From assembly GCF_023734775.1 (NCBI RefSeq), contig NZ_AP025734.1:124001-188000 (forward strand): 64,000 nt of DNA, written 5' to 3'. The position numbers and the translations under genes were made by a program. Origin of the DNA: Nostoc cf. commune SO-36. GTDB taxonomy: Bacteria > Cyanobacteriota > Cyanobacteriia > Cyanobacteriales > Nostocaceae. Below the pieces are notes generated by a model. The model searched no databases, was not told the origin of the DNA, and saw nothing but the letters and a program-made list of their open reading frames with translations. This document shows positions 17,216-25,637 of the stretch, one piece after another; the stretch's first letter is position 1; each line of letters starts with the position of its first letter.

Positions 17216-18844
17216 TCAACCAAATAACTCCCGGTGCTGATAAGCAAATCGAGAAACATCCAGACTAGCCACAGGTTTAGCATAAATAGCCTGATTGCGA
17301 ATTGCCTGTATCTGTTCTGACTCTCGCTCCATAGCTGGTGTAAATTCTTGTCGCTGTTTCAGCAAATCCTCAAACTCAATTTGCTCTGGTCTACCTTGAT
17401 AAAAAGCCGACTCAGCACAACGGCGGACTGCATTACCAATTTCTGCTGGGCTGCAAATACGATATTCAGCCAACAACCTACGCCATTGGTCATCACTCCA
17501 AGGTGAGTTATTGTCTCGAAAAGCTGGAAAATACTTGGCTAGATGTAGATTGAAAACTTCATATCTTGCCCCTTCATGGGGTAAGTCCACAAAAAAGATA
17601 TCATCAAAACGACGCACTAATTCCGCAGGTAGCATTTCTAAGCGGTTGACAGTAGCAATAGTATAAACTGGCTCTTGATGCTCTTGCATCCAAGTTAGTA
17701 AAGCAGCAGATAGCCGCCGTGCCACACCTCCATCTGCATTGGAGTCCCAGCCTGCAAAGCCTTTATCAAAGTCATCCCAATAAAGTACACAGGGAGCAAG
17801 GGAAGTCACCAAAGCAATAAACTCCTTTAATGCTCTGTCGGGATGAGAATCACCCAGTAGTACACCCCAATTAGCTGCTAACAATGGTAATCCCATTTTC
17901 TTAGCTGCTAACTTGGCAGAGAGACTTTTACCCGTACCCGGTGGCCCCCATAAGAGCATCCCAGTGGGAAACTTCAATCCATATTGCTGTGCTTTAGGTT
18001 GAAGTAGACAGGTAATAGTTTCCAACCTTTTCTCTAGCAAATCTAATCCCCCGGCTGAAGGTACATCCGGTTGGGCAATGTACTCTAAACCCCGTCCCCG
18101 CAGTTTGCTAACTTTATGCTCTAGAACTAATTGCGCGATTCCCTCAATCTGTTCTGCAAAACCCAGACATTGCTGTAGTAGCATATTTATCTCGCCTATA
18201 GGTAAACCCTGACAGGCACGGAAGAGCAATTGCAGTGCTGATGTTTTTTCTGTTGTCTTTAACCAAGAATTGCGATCGGTTACAGCGCGGCGATCGCACT
18301 CCGCAAACTGCTGAAGGCGATGATGGCTACGTCCAACCCAGGCATCACAAAACTGCTCCACAACCATCTGCACCTGCTGTTGGTCTGGAAGTAGATTTGA
18401 CAGTACAGGAATAAAATGCTGTAATTCTAGAGGTAGTTGAACGTAAGTTTCCAATAACACCCAGTAATGATGTTGCTGACTCCAGAGAGCTTGATGACAG
18501 GCATTGAGTAATTGATAGCTACATTTTTGACTTATTTTGCTCCCATCACGCTCATTTAGCACTCCCTCCAGTAAATAAATGCCTGGCTGATATTCCTCCA
18601 GAAGATACTGAATAATGTCCCCGTCTTTACCCCTGTCAGTTGACTGTAAGATGTACTGACCTTGATGGTGAATTAATTGCTGTAGTCTACAGTAACCAGG
18701 ATTCCAGACAAAGACTGACAAAGAACGTTCTTCACCCCAATGGTAAAACTGCTGTAATATCTGCATTCTGTCAGGCGTATGATACTCCATAGCCACAATT
18801 GGAGTATTTTGGTTAGCTAGAGTAGGCCAGTCTGTCAACTTCAT
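17216..18844 (-). CDS. AAA+ ATPase, Ycf46-like
   Basis: A 542-aa protein with an N-terminal region (about 1-280) like that of Ycf46 proteins (ending LRGRGLEYIAQPDVPSAGGL) and a C-terminal AAA+ module. The Walker A motif is MLLWGPPGTGKSLSAKLAAK, Walker B is CVLYWDDFDKGF, sensor 1 is TIATVNRLEML and the arginine finger region is ELVRRFDDIFFVDLP. In cyanobacteria Ycf46 relatives are linked to photosynthesis or stress, but this plasmid-borne copy next to parAB may serve replicon maintenance (inference). Walker B has Asp-Asp rather than Asp-Glu. Confidence 0.85.
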   Translation of the reverse strand: MKLTDWPTLANQNTPIVAMEYHTPDRMQILQQFYHWGEERSLSVFVWNPGYCRLQQLIHHQGQYILQSTDRGKDGDIIQYLLEEYQPGIYLLEGVLNERDGSKISQKCSYQLLNACHQALWSQQHHYWVLLETYVQLPLELQHFIPVLSNLLPDQQQVQMVVEQFCDAWVGRSHHRLQQFAECDRRAVTDRNSWLKTTEKTSALQLLFRACQGLPIGEINMLLQQCLGFAEQIEGIAQLVLEHKVSKLRGRGLEYIAQPDVPSAGGLDLLEKRLETITCLLQPKAQQYGLKFPTGMLLWGPPGTGKSLSAKLAAKKMGLPLLAANWGVLLGDSHPDRALKEFIALVTSLAPCVLYWDDFDKGFAGWDSNADGGVARRLSAALLTWMQEHQEPVYTIATVNRLEMLPAELVRRFDDIFFVDLPHEGARYEVFNLHLAKYFPAFRDNNSPWSDDQWRRLLAEYRICSPAEIGNAVRRCAESAFYQGRPEQIEFEDLLKQRQEFTPAMERESEQIQAIRNQAIYAKPVASLDVSRFAYQHRELFG

Positions 18845-19058
18845 AAATCTGACTTCAACAACTTACTTTCTCCTTGTAGAGCAAATTTATTACTGATGCT
18901 TTAGCCACACGGATAATTATTACTAACGGGTTGGCTATATTTCTTGTGTGAAAAAGAGCGATCGCTTCCAGCACAGCGTTAATTTCAGAAACTACTCCGC
19001 CAAAATTCCGGTTCATCTAAAAAAATAGGTTTGAAATTGGAGGGGAATGGATGTGAAA

Positions 19059-19072
19059 GCCGCGATTGCGGC
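19059..19072 (+). promoter_or_regulatory. Leader hairpin GCCGC-GATT-GCGGC
   Basis: A perfect 5-bp stem with a GATT loop, 40 nt before the start of the 19113 gene and directly before an AAGGAGGTG sequence. Similar 4-nt-loop hairpins precede the next two related genes. Confidence 0.5.
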
Positions 19073-19112
19073 AAGGAGGTGAAAAATTCACTTCATTAAA
19101 GGAAGCTGTAAA

Positions 19113-19742
19113 ATGGCTATCGCTAAAGCTAGAACCAATAACAACAATCGCAATGGAGCTAATGCTAAAACATCTACCAAAACTAATGGCACATCCGCTA
19201 CAACTAAATCAAAGGTAGCAAATGCTTCACCACAAGAAGAGGCATTTACATTGTTAAAGGAATTGCGGAACCTAATCTTCAAGGAATACGGCGTTAAATT
19301 ACAACTACGCGATTCCCGTGTTTCCACAAAAATCGGTCATGCAGCGCGTGAAAAACTCGGACTTGACATTGCAGCCCAAGTCAAAAAGAAAGGTGGTAAC
19401 AAAAAGTTTGATTGGCAGAAATGGAACACCAAATTATTTACTAAATTGTTTGGACAACCAGATGCACTCAAATATGCACCAGAAGTAGTGGCAATTTTCA
19501 TGGGTATGCTGTATGACACTATCAGCACTGACCCAGAGCAAGCAATAGCAGATTTAGTTGAATTCAACCGGGCATCTCTGGAACGTCGTAATTCTTTCCA
19601 AGAACAAGAAGAGGAAGAACTTGACGATTTAGATGACGAACTAGACGAAGACCTGGATGAAGATGAGGAGGATATCGAAGACGAACTCGACGAAGATTTA
19701 GATGAAGATGACGAATTAGATGAAGAAGATGAAGACGAGTAA
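19113..19742 (+). CDS. Basic/acidic bipartite protein, unknown function
   Basis: A 209-aa protein in three parts: a low-complexity Asn/Thr/Lys-rich N-terminus (about 1-45), a central folded region (about 46-165) containing GGNKKFDWQKWNTKLFTKLF, and a tail of about 45 residues made almost entirely of Asp, Glu and Leu. The FDW-K-N-F motif recurs in the two genes that follow. The organisation resembles chaperone-like or nucleic-acid-mimicking proteins, but no function can be claimed. The start ATG at 19113 is preceded by AAGGAAG. Confidence 0.65.
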   Translation: MAIAKARTNNNNRNGANAKTSTKTNGTSATTKSKVANASPQEEAFTLLKELRNLIFKEYGVKLQLRDSRVSTKIGHAAREKLGLDIAAQVKKKGGNKKFDWQKWNTKLFTKLFGQPDALKYAPEVVAIFMGMLYDTISTDPEQAIADLVEFNRASLERRNSFQEQEEEELDDLDDELDEDLDEDEEDIEDELDEDLDEDDELDEEDEDE

Positions 19743-19787
19743 ATAATTCTGACTTCTTCTCAGTAATTGACAGAATAATAACCCAAA

Positions 19788-19828
19788 ATAACCATGTATT
19801 GCCTCAAACAATACATGGTTGTTTTTTT
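19788..19828 (+). terminator. Rho-independent terminator
   Basis: AACCATGTATTG, a 7-nt loop and CAATACATGGTT form a strong 12-bp stem followed by GTTTTTTTTG. It lies about 45 bp after the stop of the 19113 gene. End coordinates are accurate to a base or two. Confidence 0.85.
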
Positions 19829-19860
19829 TGCCGAATAAAGAATTGAAACTGGAGTGAATT

Positions 19861-19874
19861 GCATCTTTCGATGC
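19861..19874 (+). promoter_or_regulatory. Leader hairpin GCATC-TTTC-GATGC
   Basis: A 5-bp stem with a 4-nt loop, 43 nt before the 19917 gene. The surrounding GCATCTTTCGATGCTGT matches GCATCTGTCGATGCTGT before the 20533 gene. Confidence 0.5.
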
Positions 19875-19916
19875 TGTTTCTATGAGAAAAATACTAAATA
19901 TCAAGGAGTAATTCTC

Positions 19917-20348
19917 ATGGTTAACGCTAACGTCCGCAAAACTGCTAAAGCATCACGTAAAATTGAAAGGCATATTCCTGCTTTAGAACGAGTAATGACT
20001 TATCAGGAAAAAGTACACCTGATGGTAATTGAAGTATTGCGGGAAGAATCAGGAAGAGAATTAGCAGCAGCAGCCAGATTTAACGGGCAAGAGTTTGATT
20101 GGGACAAACACAATTCCCAGTTCCGTAAGGACTATGTAAATACACCATTAAAAGAACTGGTGAATTATGCCCGCAAACTTTACGGCTTGAATAATCTTGA
20201 TGAAATTCGAGATAGACGTGCTTCTCATAAAGCTGCTCGGTCTAAACGCATGGACGGACTCAATAGTTTGAGTAGTAACTCTGATGACTCGATAAATGAC
20301 GATTTTGAGCAAGATGAAGATGACGAAGATATAGAAATTGACGATTAA
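19917..20348 (+). CDS. Small protein with acidic tail, paralog of 20533
   Basis: A 143-aa protein. Its core (about 28-105) contains YQEKVHLMVIEVLREESGRE and FNGQEFDWDKHNSQFRKDYV, then LYGLNNLDEIRDRRASHKAA; the last 25 residues are mostly Asp/Glu. The core is clearly homologous to the 20533 product, and the FDW-K-N-F motif is shared with the 19113 product. AAGGAG lies 9 nt before the ATG. The function is unknown; the arrangement points to a family amplified in tandem on this replicon. Confidence 0.7.
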   Translation: MVNANVRKTAKASRKIERHIPALERVMTYQEKVHLMVIEVLREESGRELAAAARFNGQEFDWDKHNSQFRKDYVNTPLKELVNYARKLYGLNNLDEIRDRRASHKAARSKRMDGLNSLSSNSDDSINDDFEQDEDDEDIEIDD

Positions 20349-20388
20349 TTACAATGCCCTGAATTATCTAATTCGGGGCATTGTAATT
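20347..20388 (+). terminator. Strong hairpin overlapping the stop codon of the 19917 gene
   Basis: AATTACAATGCCCTGAATT and AATTCGGGGCATTGTAATT pair with one mismatch around a 4-nt loop. It begins inside the stop codon of the preceding gene. There is no T-run after it, so it may act as an mRNA-stabilising end or weak terminator. Confidence 0.6.
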
Positions 20389-20422
20389 ACCGCCCACCGC
20401 ATCCAAAAAACAGAATTGAAGG

Positions 20423-20434
20423 CAGCGATTGCTG
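20423..20434 (+). promoter_or_regulatory. Leader hairpin CAGC-GATT-GCTG
   Basis: A 4-bp stem with the same GATT loop as the hairpin before the 19113 gene, 99 nt upstream of the 20533 gene. Confidence 0.35.
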
Positions 20435-20474
20435 TTGAATTCAAGAAATTCAAAAGTGAACTTTAATTCAGAAG

Positions 20475-20488
20475 GCATCTGTCGATGC
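20475..20488 (+). promoter_or_regulatory. Leader hairpin GCATC-TGTC-GATGC
   Basis: The same 5-bp stem as at 19861 with one loop change, 45 nt before the ATG of the 20533 gene. Position and stem are conserved between the two paralogous leaders. Confidence 0.5.
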
Positions 20489-20532
20489 TGTCTAGGTGAG
20501 ATGTAATAATTCGTTAATCAAAGGATAATCAA

Positions 20533-20847
20533 ATGACTCGTAATCAGCAACAAACAAAAGCTTTGGATCAAGTAATAGGATATCAGGATAAAGTGCGATT
20601 AATGGTACTGGAAGTTTTGCGGGAAGAAAGTGGACGAGAACTCGCTGCTCAAGCACGTTTCAATCAGCAAGAGTTTGATTGGAATGAACATAACATTCAC
20701 TTTCGCCAGGACTATAGCGAAACTCCGATCAATGAACTATTAGCATACGCCAAAAGTCTGTATGGACTGAAAGACTTGGATGCAGTACGGGAGCGGCGCA
20801 AAGCTCATAAACAACAACGTACAGCTAGATGGGCTGAAGCTTCATAA
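20533..20847 (+). CDS. Small protein, paralog of 19917 without acidic tail
   Basis: A 104-aa protein: IGYQDKVRLMVLEVLREESG, FNQQEFDWNEHNIHFRQDYS and LYGLKDLDAVRERRKAHKQQ follow the same order as in the 19917 product. The acidic tail is missing and the C-terminus is basic instead (KQQRTARWAEAS). The two may be partner proteins with opposite charge or duplicates with divergent tails (inference). AAAGGA lies 7 nt upstream of the ATG. Confidence 0.7.
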   Translation: MTRNQQQTKALDQVIGYQDKVRLMVLEVLREESGRELAAQARFNQQEFDWNEHNIHFRQDYSETPINELLAYAKSLYGLKDLDAVRERRKAHKQQRTARWAEAS

Positions 20848-20870
20848 TTACCTGCTGGCTCTCACAGCAG

Positions 20871-20898
20871 CCCCACTAAAATGTGGGGTAACTTTTTT
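20871..20898 (+). terminator. Rho-independent terminator
   Basis: CCCCAC, a 6-nt loop and GTGGGG are followed by TAACTTTTTT. It ends the 20533 gene and separates it from the convergent lipoprotein gene. Confidence 0.8.
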
Positions 20899-20925
20899 GC
20901 CCACCCACCCTCAACCGTAAAAGCT

Positions 20926-21471
20926 TTATTTTACCGAAGATGCAGGTTCGCACCCCACCCCACCAAATGTTGTAATTGTCCGACTGGAAAATTTACTAGT
21001 CATTAACTCATAAATCTGCTGGTTTGAAAGTTGAGTTGGTTTGACCTCAACTGTTGGTGCAGTTCCTCCCCTGTTGACCTGAATAATGGAATTAGCCCAA
21101 TAAAACTGCTGCTGGTCAGGTTGGGAATAAACAGGATAACAGCCTTTTGAGGCGATCGCTAATTTATGCTCTACGCTAGAAACTGATGGCAGAGAAATAC
21201 CAGCAGGAACTAATTTCACCTCTCCTACTGGCCCCCACAAACGCAATTGTTGATTTACACAACGTTTTCCATTCTTGAGAGGGGCAATGATGTTGCCACA
21301 AACTTTAAGATCCACATCATACATCGGCGGATAATCAGGCACAGTTTGAGCTTGTGCTTGAGTCGTATTCCTCTCATCCTTGCCACTGACATTTACAGTA
21401 GTAGGGGTACAAGCTGTAACTATACCTCCTATTACCAGCAGCCAAAGCCAGTTAACTTTGTGGTTAAACAT
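20926..21471 (-). CDS. Lipoprotein, unknown function
   Basis: A 181-aa protein with a lipoprotein signal: WLWLLVIGGIVTACTPTTVN has a hydrophobic stretch and a lipobox ending in Cys-21. The mature part carries several Cys residues (VCGNIIAPL, RCVNQQLRLWG, KGCYPVYSQ, GVGCEPA) that could form disulfides in the periplasm. It lies at the distal end of a minus-strand cluster with ParM-like and MinD-like genes, and could be a TraV/VirB7-like envelope lipoprotein (speculative). No family was recognised with confidence. Confidence 0.65.
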   Translation of the reverse strand: MFNHKVNWLWLLVIGGIVTACTPTTVNVSGKDERNTTQAQAQTVPDYPPMYDVDLKVCGNIIAPLKNGKRCVNQQLRLWGPVGEVKLVPAGISLPSVSSVEHKLAIASKGCYPVYSQPDQQQFYWANSIIQVNRGGTAPTVEVKPTQLSNQQIYELMTSKFSSRTITTFGGVGCEPASSVK

Positions 21472-21622
21472 CTGCTGAATCCTTTTCTACGATTGAGAAA
21501 TTGACAACTAATTTTTTAACTTAAACCCCGTCCATTTTGAAACCTGGAGTTTTTAAGGAGAGTGTATTATTCTGTCGTGGCTTGAATTCTGAGCTTTACC
21601 TTAATTCCAAAAACTACGGTTT

Positions 21623-22408
21623 TCAAGGTTGACGCGGTTTAGATACAAACTGGCGCTGATTGGTAGGTGATGTCCATAACGTGCAGAACCCGGATGAGGC
21701 TTTTCTGCTACTTGCTCCAATTTCCAGCGTTACTCCCAAACGCTTGACATCCTTAGCACAAGAAAGTTGACCGTTTTGGTCACGACTGAGCAAATCTTGA
21801 TTCCATTGCATTAGATTGTGAGCAAACTTACCTTCATTACTGGTTGCCCATTCCAAAGCATTGGCTTGGGCTTGTGTGAGTTGGCGTGGCCCAGCAGGAT
21901 CTAGATGACTAGATTGATACCAGGACATTCCACCTACACTTACTAGTCCACCCACTCCAGCTGCAATTAATAGCAGTATTCCCGCAGCAATTAAAGAGGG
22001 AACTGAATGAATAGCACGCTCAAATTCAGTACGCCTAATTAATCCCGTCACAGCCTGAGCGATCGCTTTTTGCTGACCTTTTACTGCTGCCTTTTCATAT
22101 GTCTGGAGATGGTCATAAAGCTGCGTTTGCCACAGGTCAAACATTGCTTCCATTTCTTTGGGATTGTCTTCCAATAGGACTTGTAGCCTGCCGGTAGCAA
22201 TCATCATCAGAAATGCTGGGTCATCAGGATCAAGTCCGGTTTGGACTACTATTTCCCAAACCCTAGCTTTAAATGAATCATCTTTACCTCGAATGGCTAA
22301 ATCTAGTAAAGTTGGGTAAGGAATTTGGCTCAGTCCTTTGCCTCTAGCAGCTACTGAATCCAAAAACTCATCGTCTAAATCGAGTTCTTCAGTGTGAGAA
22401 TTCCTCAT
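21623..22408 (-). CDS. Single-pass membrane protein, unknown function
   Basis: A 261-aa protein. An acidic N-terminus (TEELDLDDEFLDSVAARGKG) is followed by a helical region (about 50-130) and one transmembrane segment (SLIAAGILLLIAAGVGGLVS, about 142-162). The C-terminal 95 residues contain ALEWATSNEGKFAHNLMQWN and two Cys and are probably outside the cytoplasm. Similar proteins are found on other cyanobacterial plasmids (recollection). The link with the MinD-like ATPase gene upstream suggests a plasmid-maintenance or transfer role. Confidence 0.65.
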   Translation of the reverse strand: MRNSHTEELDLDDEFLDSVAARGKGLSQIPYPTLLDLAIRGKDDSFKARVWEIVVQTGLDPDDPAFLMMIATGRLQVLLEDNPKEMEAMFDLWQTQLYDHLQTYEKAAVKGQQKAIAQAVTGLIRRTEFERAIHSVPSLIAAGILLLIAAGVGGLVSVGGMSWYQSSHLDPAGPRQLTQAQANALEWATSNEGKFAHNLMQWNQDLLSRDQNGQLSCAKDVKRLGVTLEIGASSRKASSGFCTLWTSPTNQRQFVSKPRQP

Positions 22409-22592
22409 ATCTGTATTTGCTTTTAGCTAATTCGCATCCTCGTCCCCCACGCTCATTTGGTAATTTGATTTGATGGTGGGAGATGTCACTGAAACAGTGT
22501 TGAGTGCTGAGTAACGAGTGTTGAGTAAAAAAGTAAAATTAATTGCACGGGCTAAACGCCCCGCTATCCATGTACAGCACTCCTGAATTAGA

Positions 22593-23363
22593 TTACTTCT
22601 TGGTAGCAACTTTGCCGTTGACATTAGCATCATCAACTTTTTCTGTTGGAGAAGTAATTGAAGCTGCCGGAAGGTTCCAAATTTTAGCTTGATCAATTTC
22701 CTCAGAAGCTTTTTTCAGAAAACTGTGTAATCGCTGCTTACCCAATACACCTAACTCTCCATAATCTCTAGCCGCAGAAAAATTTATCTGATTGGCATCA
22801 AGGATATCCCGCTCTCGATAGCTGAACTTAGGAAAATTGATGACAGCTACTTTATAAGCTTTGATTAAATCCTGTAAATCCTTACGTCCATCTACGTGTT
22901 TCCAGTCATCGCATAAACCACAATTGCGTACAAAGATATGCTTAATCTTGTTTTCAAAGCGTTCAAGAGATTGAATAAATAATTGAACACTGTCATATCC
23001 ACCACTACAAACAAACCACTTATATATTTTGACCTTATTTTTCCCGGTAATTTCTAGGATTTGATTACGTTCAATCCAATCAGTTACTGCTGGGTATACT
23101 TGAGCAGGTAAATTGACAATTACAGAAGTTGTGAGTGCTAAATTAAAAATTTCATCAGCATCATAAGCTTTACGCTCTGATTCGCTAAAAACTGCTATTT
23201 TATGATTGTCTGGGTAAAATGCTCCCACGTCTGGATTACTTTGGTCTGCTTCTACCAACTCATAAGAGAGTTTATTGTCAATGCAGTATTGCACCATAAC
23301 CCGTGCAAATAAAGACTTGCCAACTCCACCTTTTTCACCATCAACGAAGTGAATTGCTGCCAT
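22593..23363 (-). CDS. MinD/ParA-like ATPase
   Basis: The protein has a deviant Walker A loop VDGEKGGVGKSLFARVMVQY near its N-terminus. Other segments include ELVEADQSNPDVGAFYP (A' region), TSVIVNLPAQVYPAVTDWI (Walker B region) and KHIFVRNCGLCDDWKHVDG. ATG 23361-23363 is preferred to an upstream ATG at 23381 because AAGGAG (23371-23376) lies 7 nt upstream of it. It belongs to the SIMIBI class but is not a standard ParA; similar proteins accompany plasmid mobilisation genes. It follows the ParM-like and 212-aa genes on the same strand. Confidence 0.8.
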   Translation of the reverse strand: MAAIHFVDGEKGGVGKSLFARVMVQYCIDNKLSYELVEADQSNPDVGAFYPDNHKIAVFSESERKAYDADEIFNLALTTSVIVNLPAQVYPAVTDWIERNQILEITGKNKVKIYKWFVCSGGYDSVQLFIQSLERFENKIKHIFVRNCGLCDDWKHVDGRKDLQDLIKAYKVAVINFPKFSYRERDILDANQINFSAARDYGELGVLGKQRLHSFLKKASEEIDQAKIWNLPAASITSPTEKVDDANVNGKVATKK

Positions 23364-23408
23364 TTTAAATCTCCTTGACAATTTGACTAAATGTGCATTG
23401 ATAAATAC

Positions 23409-24047
23409 TTAAATATCCTCAAACATATTGTCTGTATCATCATAGAAAGACCCCTCACCAGGAATGAAGGAGTCAGAATCTACTTTGTGTTTTTGCTGGT
23501 TGTGATTCTGACTAATGCCATTGCTTTTACTCTTACCTTTAGTACTAGCATTACTATCATTTTCATCATCAATACTACTGCTATTACCAAAGTCTAGACC
23601 GAACATAGTAGCAAGCATTTGAGGATTGCTCATAGTGCTTAGAGGTACAGGCAAATCATCACTTGATTTATGTGGTAATTTTAGTGCCATTCGCAAGTAA
23701 GCCAAATGTTGCTCCAGGGCATGACAACAAATTAACCCTACTTGATGCATCTCTCGATCGCTAATTCCTACATCGACATTTGCTTGAGCTTGATATGCTA
23801 AAGGCAACCAACACATTCTTAATGCCTGTAACACCATCTCTTTGCTAGTACTGACCCCATTCCCCTTTTGCAAATATGTAATTAGCTTCCCATCAACAGT
23901 ATTTGAGTAAGCACGAAGCCGAAAAGTCAAATTTTTATATTGTCTTTGTTTGTCAGTATTAGTTTCTTCAGACAGTCTGCAACTATTACTACTACTGGGC
24001 TGTCTATTATTGTCATTATTTTTGGGTTGTTTTTTATTTGTGGTCAT
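23409..24047 (-). CDS. ParM partner candidate (ParR-like), 212 aa
   Basis: Its start overlaps the end of the ParM-like gene by 4 nt (ATGA), so the two are translationally coupled. The N-terminus is polar and disordered. The central region (KNLTFRLRAYSNTVDGKLIT, VSTSKEMVLQALRMCWLPLA) could contain a short ribbon-helix-helix DNA-binding motif, as in ParR. The C-terminal third is Ser/Asn/Asp-rich and acidic at the end. The ParR assignment is inferred from position and architecture, not from a recognised sequence match. Confidence 0.55.
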   Translation of the reverse strand: MTTNKKQPKNNDNNRQPSSSNSCRLSEETNTDKQRQYKNLTFRLRAYSNTVDGKLITYLQKGNGVSTSKEMVLQALRMCWLPLAYQAQANVDVGISDREMHQVGLICCHALEQHLAYLRMALKLPHKSSDDLPVPLSTMSNPQMLATMFGLDFGNSSSIDDENDSNASTKGKSKSNGISQNHNQQKHKVDSDSFIPGEGSFYDDTDNMFEDI

Positions 24048-25192
24048 GCTACTTTTTCCATCTGCGCTCTAAACCGCATAAACAAACCAAACGCATCAAT
24101 CAACCTAAACGACAAAGCTTCCTGCTCTCGGAAAGTGCGGTAATAATCATTACTTTTATCCTTGAATACTTCTTGTACCTGTTGCTGTAAGTCAGCACCC
24201 CAATAAGTTGAAATTTCTTGAAAGCAGTCTTGCAACTCTTGCTCTAAGTACAATGCTGCGCCACCACTCAGAATTACCTCGTTCACGGCAGGTAAAGTTG
24301 ATTCCAGCCAATCGTAAAGCCTAGACCAATACTCAGCTTTAGCAGTAGCAATGGCATTAACAATCATCTGCAATTCATAATCAATATTTTTAGGTTCTCT
24401 GCTTTTGACCAGAGTGCGAATTGCTTGGTTGTCAGGTGTGATATCTGAACCGGCTGCATAGATGGCAGAGGTCAAAGCAGTAGCATCCTGTCCAGATGTG
24501 CGCTCAATTACTCGCTTTACCATTTGGTGAAAGCCCAGGCCATTGGTGTAACCCGCCGTCATCTTGCCCCGTTCAAATAATAGAAGGCTGGTATTGCGAT
24601 GCCCGAACATTAGCACTGCAATGGTTTGGGCGTTGAACCATTCTTTACCATTCTGGCGTTGGCGAATCATTGCCAATCCCGCACCTTCGGGTAAGCACTC
24701 GAATCGCTCCAGTTTCACCCGTAACCTTTGACCCCGAAACCTAAAATCCTTGAGTGCAGACTGCAACTGTTGCTCAAATGCTTGGCGATTTTGATATTCA
24801 CCATAAGGCAGTAGTGAGGTCAGTGATAGTGAAAACCTGTTAGGCAATTTGTTGTGTTGAGCGATCGCACCAATAACCGCCAAGGCTTTGTGAATTGAGG
24901 TTTCGTACTTGAGCTTATCGAGTCTAGCAGATGCTGAAAACTGCCGTGCGAGGAATCCAACTACCGTACATTGTGTATCACCATCCGCAGGATTTGACAC
25001 CCAGGCTTCATCTGCTGGTTTAGAAGATTCAAGACCCTTGCGACTTGACATATAAGCGTCAATCGAACTTTGAGGCAACTTCAGCATCTCTGGTTCCATT
25101 GTCATCAAACATGGTTTGCCTTCAGTTGCTAGTTCGTAAACAATCTTGGTCAAGGAAGCACCAGGGTCAAAACTGACTATCAGGTTTGACAT
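24044..25192 (-). CDS. ParM/StbA-like actin family plasmid-segregation protein
   Basis: A 382-aa protein with the actin-like phosphate-1 loop at the N-terminus (NLIVSFDPGASLTKIVYELA) and an adenosine-type loop near the C-terminus (AVNEVILSGGAALYLEQEL). Between them are LSLTSLLPYGEYQNRQAFEQ and a phosphate-2-like IAVLMFGHRNTSLLLFERGK. Filaments of such proteins push plasmid copies apart. It also corresponds in type to protein D of PRTRC cassettes, whose other members are encoded at 32-36.6 kb. Its upstream region holds the iteron arrays. Confidence 0.85.
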   Translation of the reverse strand: MSNLIVSFDPGASLTKIVYELATEGKPCLMTMEPEMLKLPQSSIDAYMSSRKGLESSKPADEAWVSNPADGDTQCTVVGFLARQFSASARLDKLKYETSIHKALAVIGAIAQHNKLPNRFSLSLTSLLPYGEYQNRQAFEQQLQSALKDFRFRGQRLRVKLERFECLPEGAGLAMIRQRQNGKEWFNAQTIAVLMFGHRNTSLLLFERGKMTAGYTNGLGFHQMVKRVIERTSGQDATALTSAIYAAGSDITPDNQAIRTLVKSREPKNIDYELQMIVNAIATAKAEYWSRLYDWLESTLPAVNEVILSGGAALYLEQELQDCFQEISTYWGADLQQQVQEVFKDKSNDYYRTFREQEALSFRLIDAFGLFMRFRAQMEKVA

Positions 25193-25255
25193 TGATTGTG
25201 GTTTACCTAAAAGCTTTCCTTTAAGTTAAGTGCAAATATAAATCATGCCAATCTA

Positions 25256-25336
25256 CCCACTGACTATTTTTATAAGGCGAAAAATTAGCCCATTGGTTAT
25301 TTTTTTGCTGCATTTTCTCAAGTGGTCATTTTTATG
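25256..25336. repeat. Three degenerate repeats upstream of parM-like gene
   Basis: CACTGACTATTTTT (about 25259), CATTGGTTATTTTT (about 25291) and AAGTGGTCATTTTT (about 25320), spaced about 30 bp. A fourth, partial one (AAATGGTCAAAAAA) is near 25496. These could be the ParM/ParR centromere or extra initiator sites. Confidence 0.4.
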
Positions 25337-25359
25337 TTATTGAATTCGATTCAAAAATA

Positions 25360-25447
25360 CGCCACTCAAATGCCAATTCAACGCCACTTAAGCGTCACTT
25401 GAGTGCCAATTCAATCCCAATTAAGCGCCAATTCAACGCCACTGCAT
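25360..25447. repeat. Iteron array A: eight contiguous 11-bp repeats (candidate oriV)
   Basis: Exactly 88 bp made of eight 11-mers such as CGCCACTCAAA, TGCCAATTCAA, CGCCACTTAAG, CGTCACTTGAG and TCCCAATTAAG; the last is CGCCACTGCAT. Consensus YGCCAMTTVAR. One repeat per helical turn places all sites on one DNA face, typical of Rep-binding iterons. Confidence 0.8.
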
Positions 25448-25509
25448 ACAGTATGTATATATTTTTATTATCAATAAGCTTATTTGTTGACAATAAAATG
25501 GTCAAAAAA
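25448..25509. other. AT-rich core between iteron arrays
   Basis: A 62-bp AT-rich segment with ATATATTTTTATTATC and the near-palindrome CAATAAGCTTATTTG. It is a plausible DNA-unwinding element for replication initiation. Confidence 0.5.
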
Positions 25510-25553
25510 TGCCAATTAAGTGCCACTTAAATGCCAACTCAATGCCATTCATG
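25510..25553. repeat. Iteron array B: four contiguous 11-bp repeats
   Basis: TGCCAATTAAG, TGCCACTTAAA, TGCCAACTCAA and TGCCATTCATG, in the same orientation and register type as array A. Confidence 0.75.
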
Positions 25554-25637
25554 TTTTTAATTTGAGCAGCCCAAAAAAACCTTTGGTGAGTAGCAAGCTA
25601 TGTTGCTGTCCGGACATTTTTTCTGGGGAGAAAAAAC

